Under the pieces are notes generated by a model. It saw only the letters and a list, made by a program, of their open reading frames with translations, had not been told where the DNA came from and ran no database searches. The translations under genes were made by a program, and so were the position numbers. From Sphingobacteriia bacterium RIFOXYC2_FULL_35_18 (GTDB taxonomy: Bacteria; Bacteroidota; Bacteroidia; Chitinophagales; Chitinophagaceae), in the NCBI GenBank assembly GCA_001829005.1, contig MIAG01000001.1:835007-899006 (forward strand): DNA of 64,000 bases. The letters are read 5' to 3'. Below, piece after piece: positions 62,464 through 64,000 of this stretch (position 1 is the stretch's first letter; the number at the start of each line of letters is the position of its first letter).

Positions 62464-64000
62464 TGTGCACGCCCTCCTATTCTTTTCTTTTTGTCTTCGC
62501 TTAATAATAAGGCTGCTTTGATTTTGTATTTGTCGGTACTGTCTTTTTTATTGCCTACAGGTTTGCTTCCTTGTTCAAGTGTAGCTTCAGTATTATTTTT
62601 ATTATTTTCTTTTACATTTTCTGCCTCCTCTTTTTCTGCTGCTTCTTCTAGTGCTAATTTGGCTAATCTAGCAGCTCTTTCTTCATCTTTTCTGGTATAC
62701 CAATTTTTAATAGCTTGAGGAATTAAATTCATATTGGTCACCCTTTCAGCAGTAGCTTTTCCTGCTGCACTAAGTGTATCGTTCAAATATTTTTCCATAA
62801 TTAAACTAGCAATAGGGCCTGCAGCAACTGAACCATATCCTCCATTTTCTACCACTACAGCAACAGCAATTTTTGGATTGTCTTTTGGTGCAAAAGCCAC
62901 AAATAAAGAGTGGTTTTTTCCATGTGGATTTTGTGCCGTTCCTGTTTTTGCGCAATATTCAACGCCTGGAATTTTTAAGTGAGATGCTGTTCCGTAAACT
63001 GTAACATCGTGCATTCCATCGTTTACCGCTTGATAATCGTTATCTGAAATATTGGTAACCACATGTTTTTTTCGATACTTATTCATCAACACGGTATCTT
63101 CTATTTGTTCGTTTTCTATACTGTCTACAAAGTGTGGTGGAAAATAATACCCTCTATTGGCGATGATGCACATTAAGTTGGCCATTTGTAATGGAGTTGC
63201 TGTCATTTTATCTTGACCAATCCCAAGAGTAAGAACGCTACAGCTGTTCCATCTTCTTGCGCCTCCAAAAAATTTATTGTAAATGCTGGTGTCTGGAATA
63301 TTGGCTTTGTCTTCACTAGGTAAGTCTACTTCTAATCTTCTGCCCAAGCCAAAAGCATTCATATATTCTTTCCATTTCAAATAACCTTGATTGGTATTGC
63401 CCCATTTTTTATTGTCTAATGCTTTTCTAAAAACGTCGGAGAAATAAGAGTTACAAGAATTGGCTAATGCTAATCTTAAATTAGCAGCATGACCTGCATT
63501 ACTGTGTTCGCATCTTACATAAACACCACCACATGCCCCATATCCACCACTACAACCAATTCCATAATCGGAAGTAATTAAGCCTTGATCTAGCGCCACC
63601 AATGCTCCTAAGGGTTTAAATGTAGATCCGGGTGGGTATTGTCCTTTGATGGCTCTATTATACATTGGCTTTGCAGTATCCATTACCATTCTGCCCCAAT
63701 TTTTTCTGCGAGCATTACCCGTTAAAACATTGGGGTTATAGGTTGGGCTAGATACCATGGTAATGATACCTCCAGTTCTTGGGTTGATGGCAACTGCGCT
63801 ACCAATTTTATTTTGTAACAATTGCTCCGCCAATTGTTGTACTTCAACATCAATACTGGTAAATAAATTTCTACCAGCAACTGGGATGGTATCGAATATG
63901 CCGTTTTCGTAAGGTCCTTGAATTCTGCTCTTATTGTCTCTGATAAAACGTTTGATGCCTCTTTGCCCCATTAAAATAGATTCGTAGGTTTTTTCTAAAC
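62460..64000 (-). CDS. mrdA: Penicillin-binding protein 2, 5' end cut by window
   Basis: PBP2 is the class B transpeptidase that crosslinks peptidoglycan together with RodA. The frame stays open to the right edge (residues LEKTYESIL precede the first methionine at 63971), so the N-terminal anchor lies outside. Active-site motifs are intact: S-T-F-K (nt 63626-63615), S-C-N in LANSCNSYFSD, and K-T-G in CAKTGTAQNPHG. The C-terminal tail is unusual: about 70 residues dominated by Glu, Lys, Ala and Asn (for example EERAARLAKLALEEAAEKEE), likely disordered or coiled. Downstream rodA overlaps by 4 bases. Confidence 0.95.
   Translation of the reverse strand, partial: LEKTYESILMGQRGIKRFIRDNKSRIQGPYENGIFDTIPVAGRNLFTSIDVEVQQLAEQLLQNKIGSAVAINPRTGGIITMVSSPTYNPNVLTGNARRKNWGRMVMDTAKPMYNRAIKGQYPPGSTFKPLGALVALDQGLITSDYGIGCSGGYGACGGVYVRCEHSNAGHAANLRLALANSCNSYFSDVFRKALDNKKWGNTNQGYLKWKEYMNAFGLGRRLEVDLPSEDKANIPDTSIYNKFFGGARRWNSCSVLTLGIGQDKMTATPLQMANLMCIIANRGYYFPPHFVDSIENEQIEDTVLMNKYRKKHVVTNISDNDYQAVNDGMHDVTVYGTASHLKIPGVEYCAKTGTAQNPHGKNHSLFVAFAPKDNPKIAVAVVVENGGYGSVAAGPIASLIMEKYLNDTLSAAGKATAERVTNMNLIPQAIKNWYTRKDEERAARLAKLALEEAAEKEEAENVKENNKNNTEATLEQGSKPVGNKKDSTDKYKIKAALLLSEDKKKRIGGRAQ

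Noticed and set aside
1..64000. Prophage, insertion sequence, integron or CRISPR content
   Set aside because: No transposase, integrase, terminal repeats or regularly spaced repeats were found, and gene order and base composition look uniform.

Overview
The window reads as chromosomal DNA of an AT-rich member of the Bacteroidota, most likely family Chitinophagaceae (Sediminibacterium-like; the family is inferred from gene content, not shown by a marker gene). Supporting signs are two tandem SusC/SusD pairs, the type IX secretion protein PorZ with a C-terminal sorting-type domain, the long three-domain IspG, Bacteroidota-restricted families (DUF4836, DUF5606, the GH3-serine hydrolase fusion), -7 boxes of the Bacteroidota type TAnnTTTG, and almost no Shine-Dalgarno sequences. 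It is densely coding. I see no rRNA, tRNA, CRISPR array, insertion sequence or prophage.

Layout. 1-5.2 kb (+): the end of a class D beta-lactamase, then ispG, nadB and a lipid A-type acyltransferase in one tight run. 5.2-8.4 kb (-): a shortened 3-hydroxyacyl-CoA dehydrogenase-like protein, tsaB, a cysteine-free ArsR regulator and a persulfide dioxygenase-rhodanese. 8.4-9.7 kb: RidA facing an aldose epimerase. 9.9-17 kb (+): fused isobutyryl-CoA mutase IcmF, a small secreted protein, a YncE-propeller/phosphoesterase and a flavin reductase. 17-21.9 kb (-): membrane protein, histidine kinase, LuxR-type regulator, porZ and a GNAT acetyltransferase as one apparent operon. 21.9-23.8 kb: a lipoprotein and a PAS-DHp-receiver signalling protein without a kinase ATPase domain. 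23.8-31.5 kb (-): DUF4836 lipoprotein with an ABC exporter, the GH3-serine hydrolase fusion, DUF5606 and a DsbA-like protein. 31.5-37.7 kb (mainly +): DegT aminotransferase, rpoN, a PAP2-like membrane protein and an RND/MMPL transporter. 37.8-47.3 kb (+): two susCD pairs, each closed by a near-identical terminator. 47.4-52.7 kb (-): alaS-gatB-thioredoxin lipoprotein. 52.7-56 kb: LytM peptidase, small membrane protein, SPFH protein, NTF2-like protein and AlkA-like glycosylase. 56-60.4 kb: divergent PEP carboxylase opposite an ECF sigma factor / membrane protein / Spy-like protein module. 60.3-64 kb (-): PBP2 (cut by the right edge), RodA and a metallo-beta-lactamase-fold hydrolase.

How the genes work together. 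Cell envelope functions recur: elongation wall synthesis (PBP2-RodA), wall turnover (LytM peptidase, GH3 fusion), lipid A acylation, T9SS (PorZ), outer-membrane uptake (SusCD) and an ECF sigma factor followed by a single-span protein and a Spy-like periplasmic protein, which looks like an envelope-stress circuit. Central metabolism is represented by NAD and isoprenoid synthesis, IcmF and PEP carboxylase. The least ordinary items are the PAS-DHp-receiver protein, the sigma/Spy-like module, the Rossmann-reduced dehydrogenase-like protein, the DUF4836-ABC unit, and the PEP carboxylase with altered active-site and C-terminal motifs. I found no clearly new multi-gene defence or mobile system.
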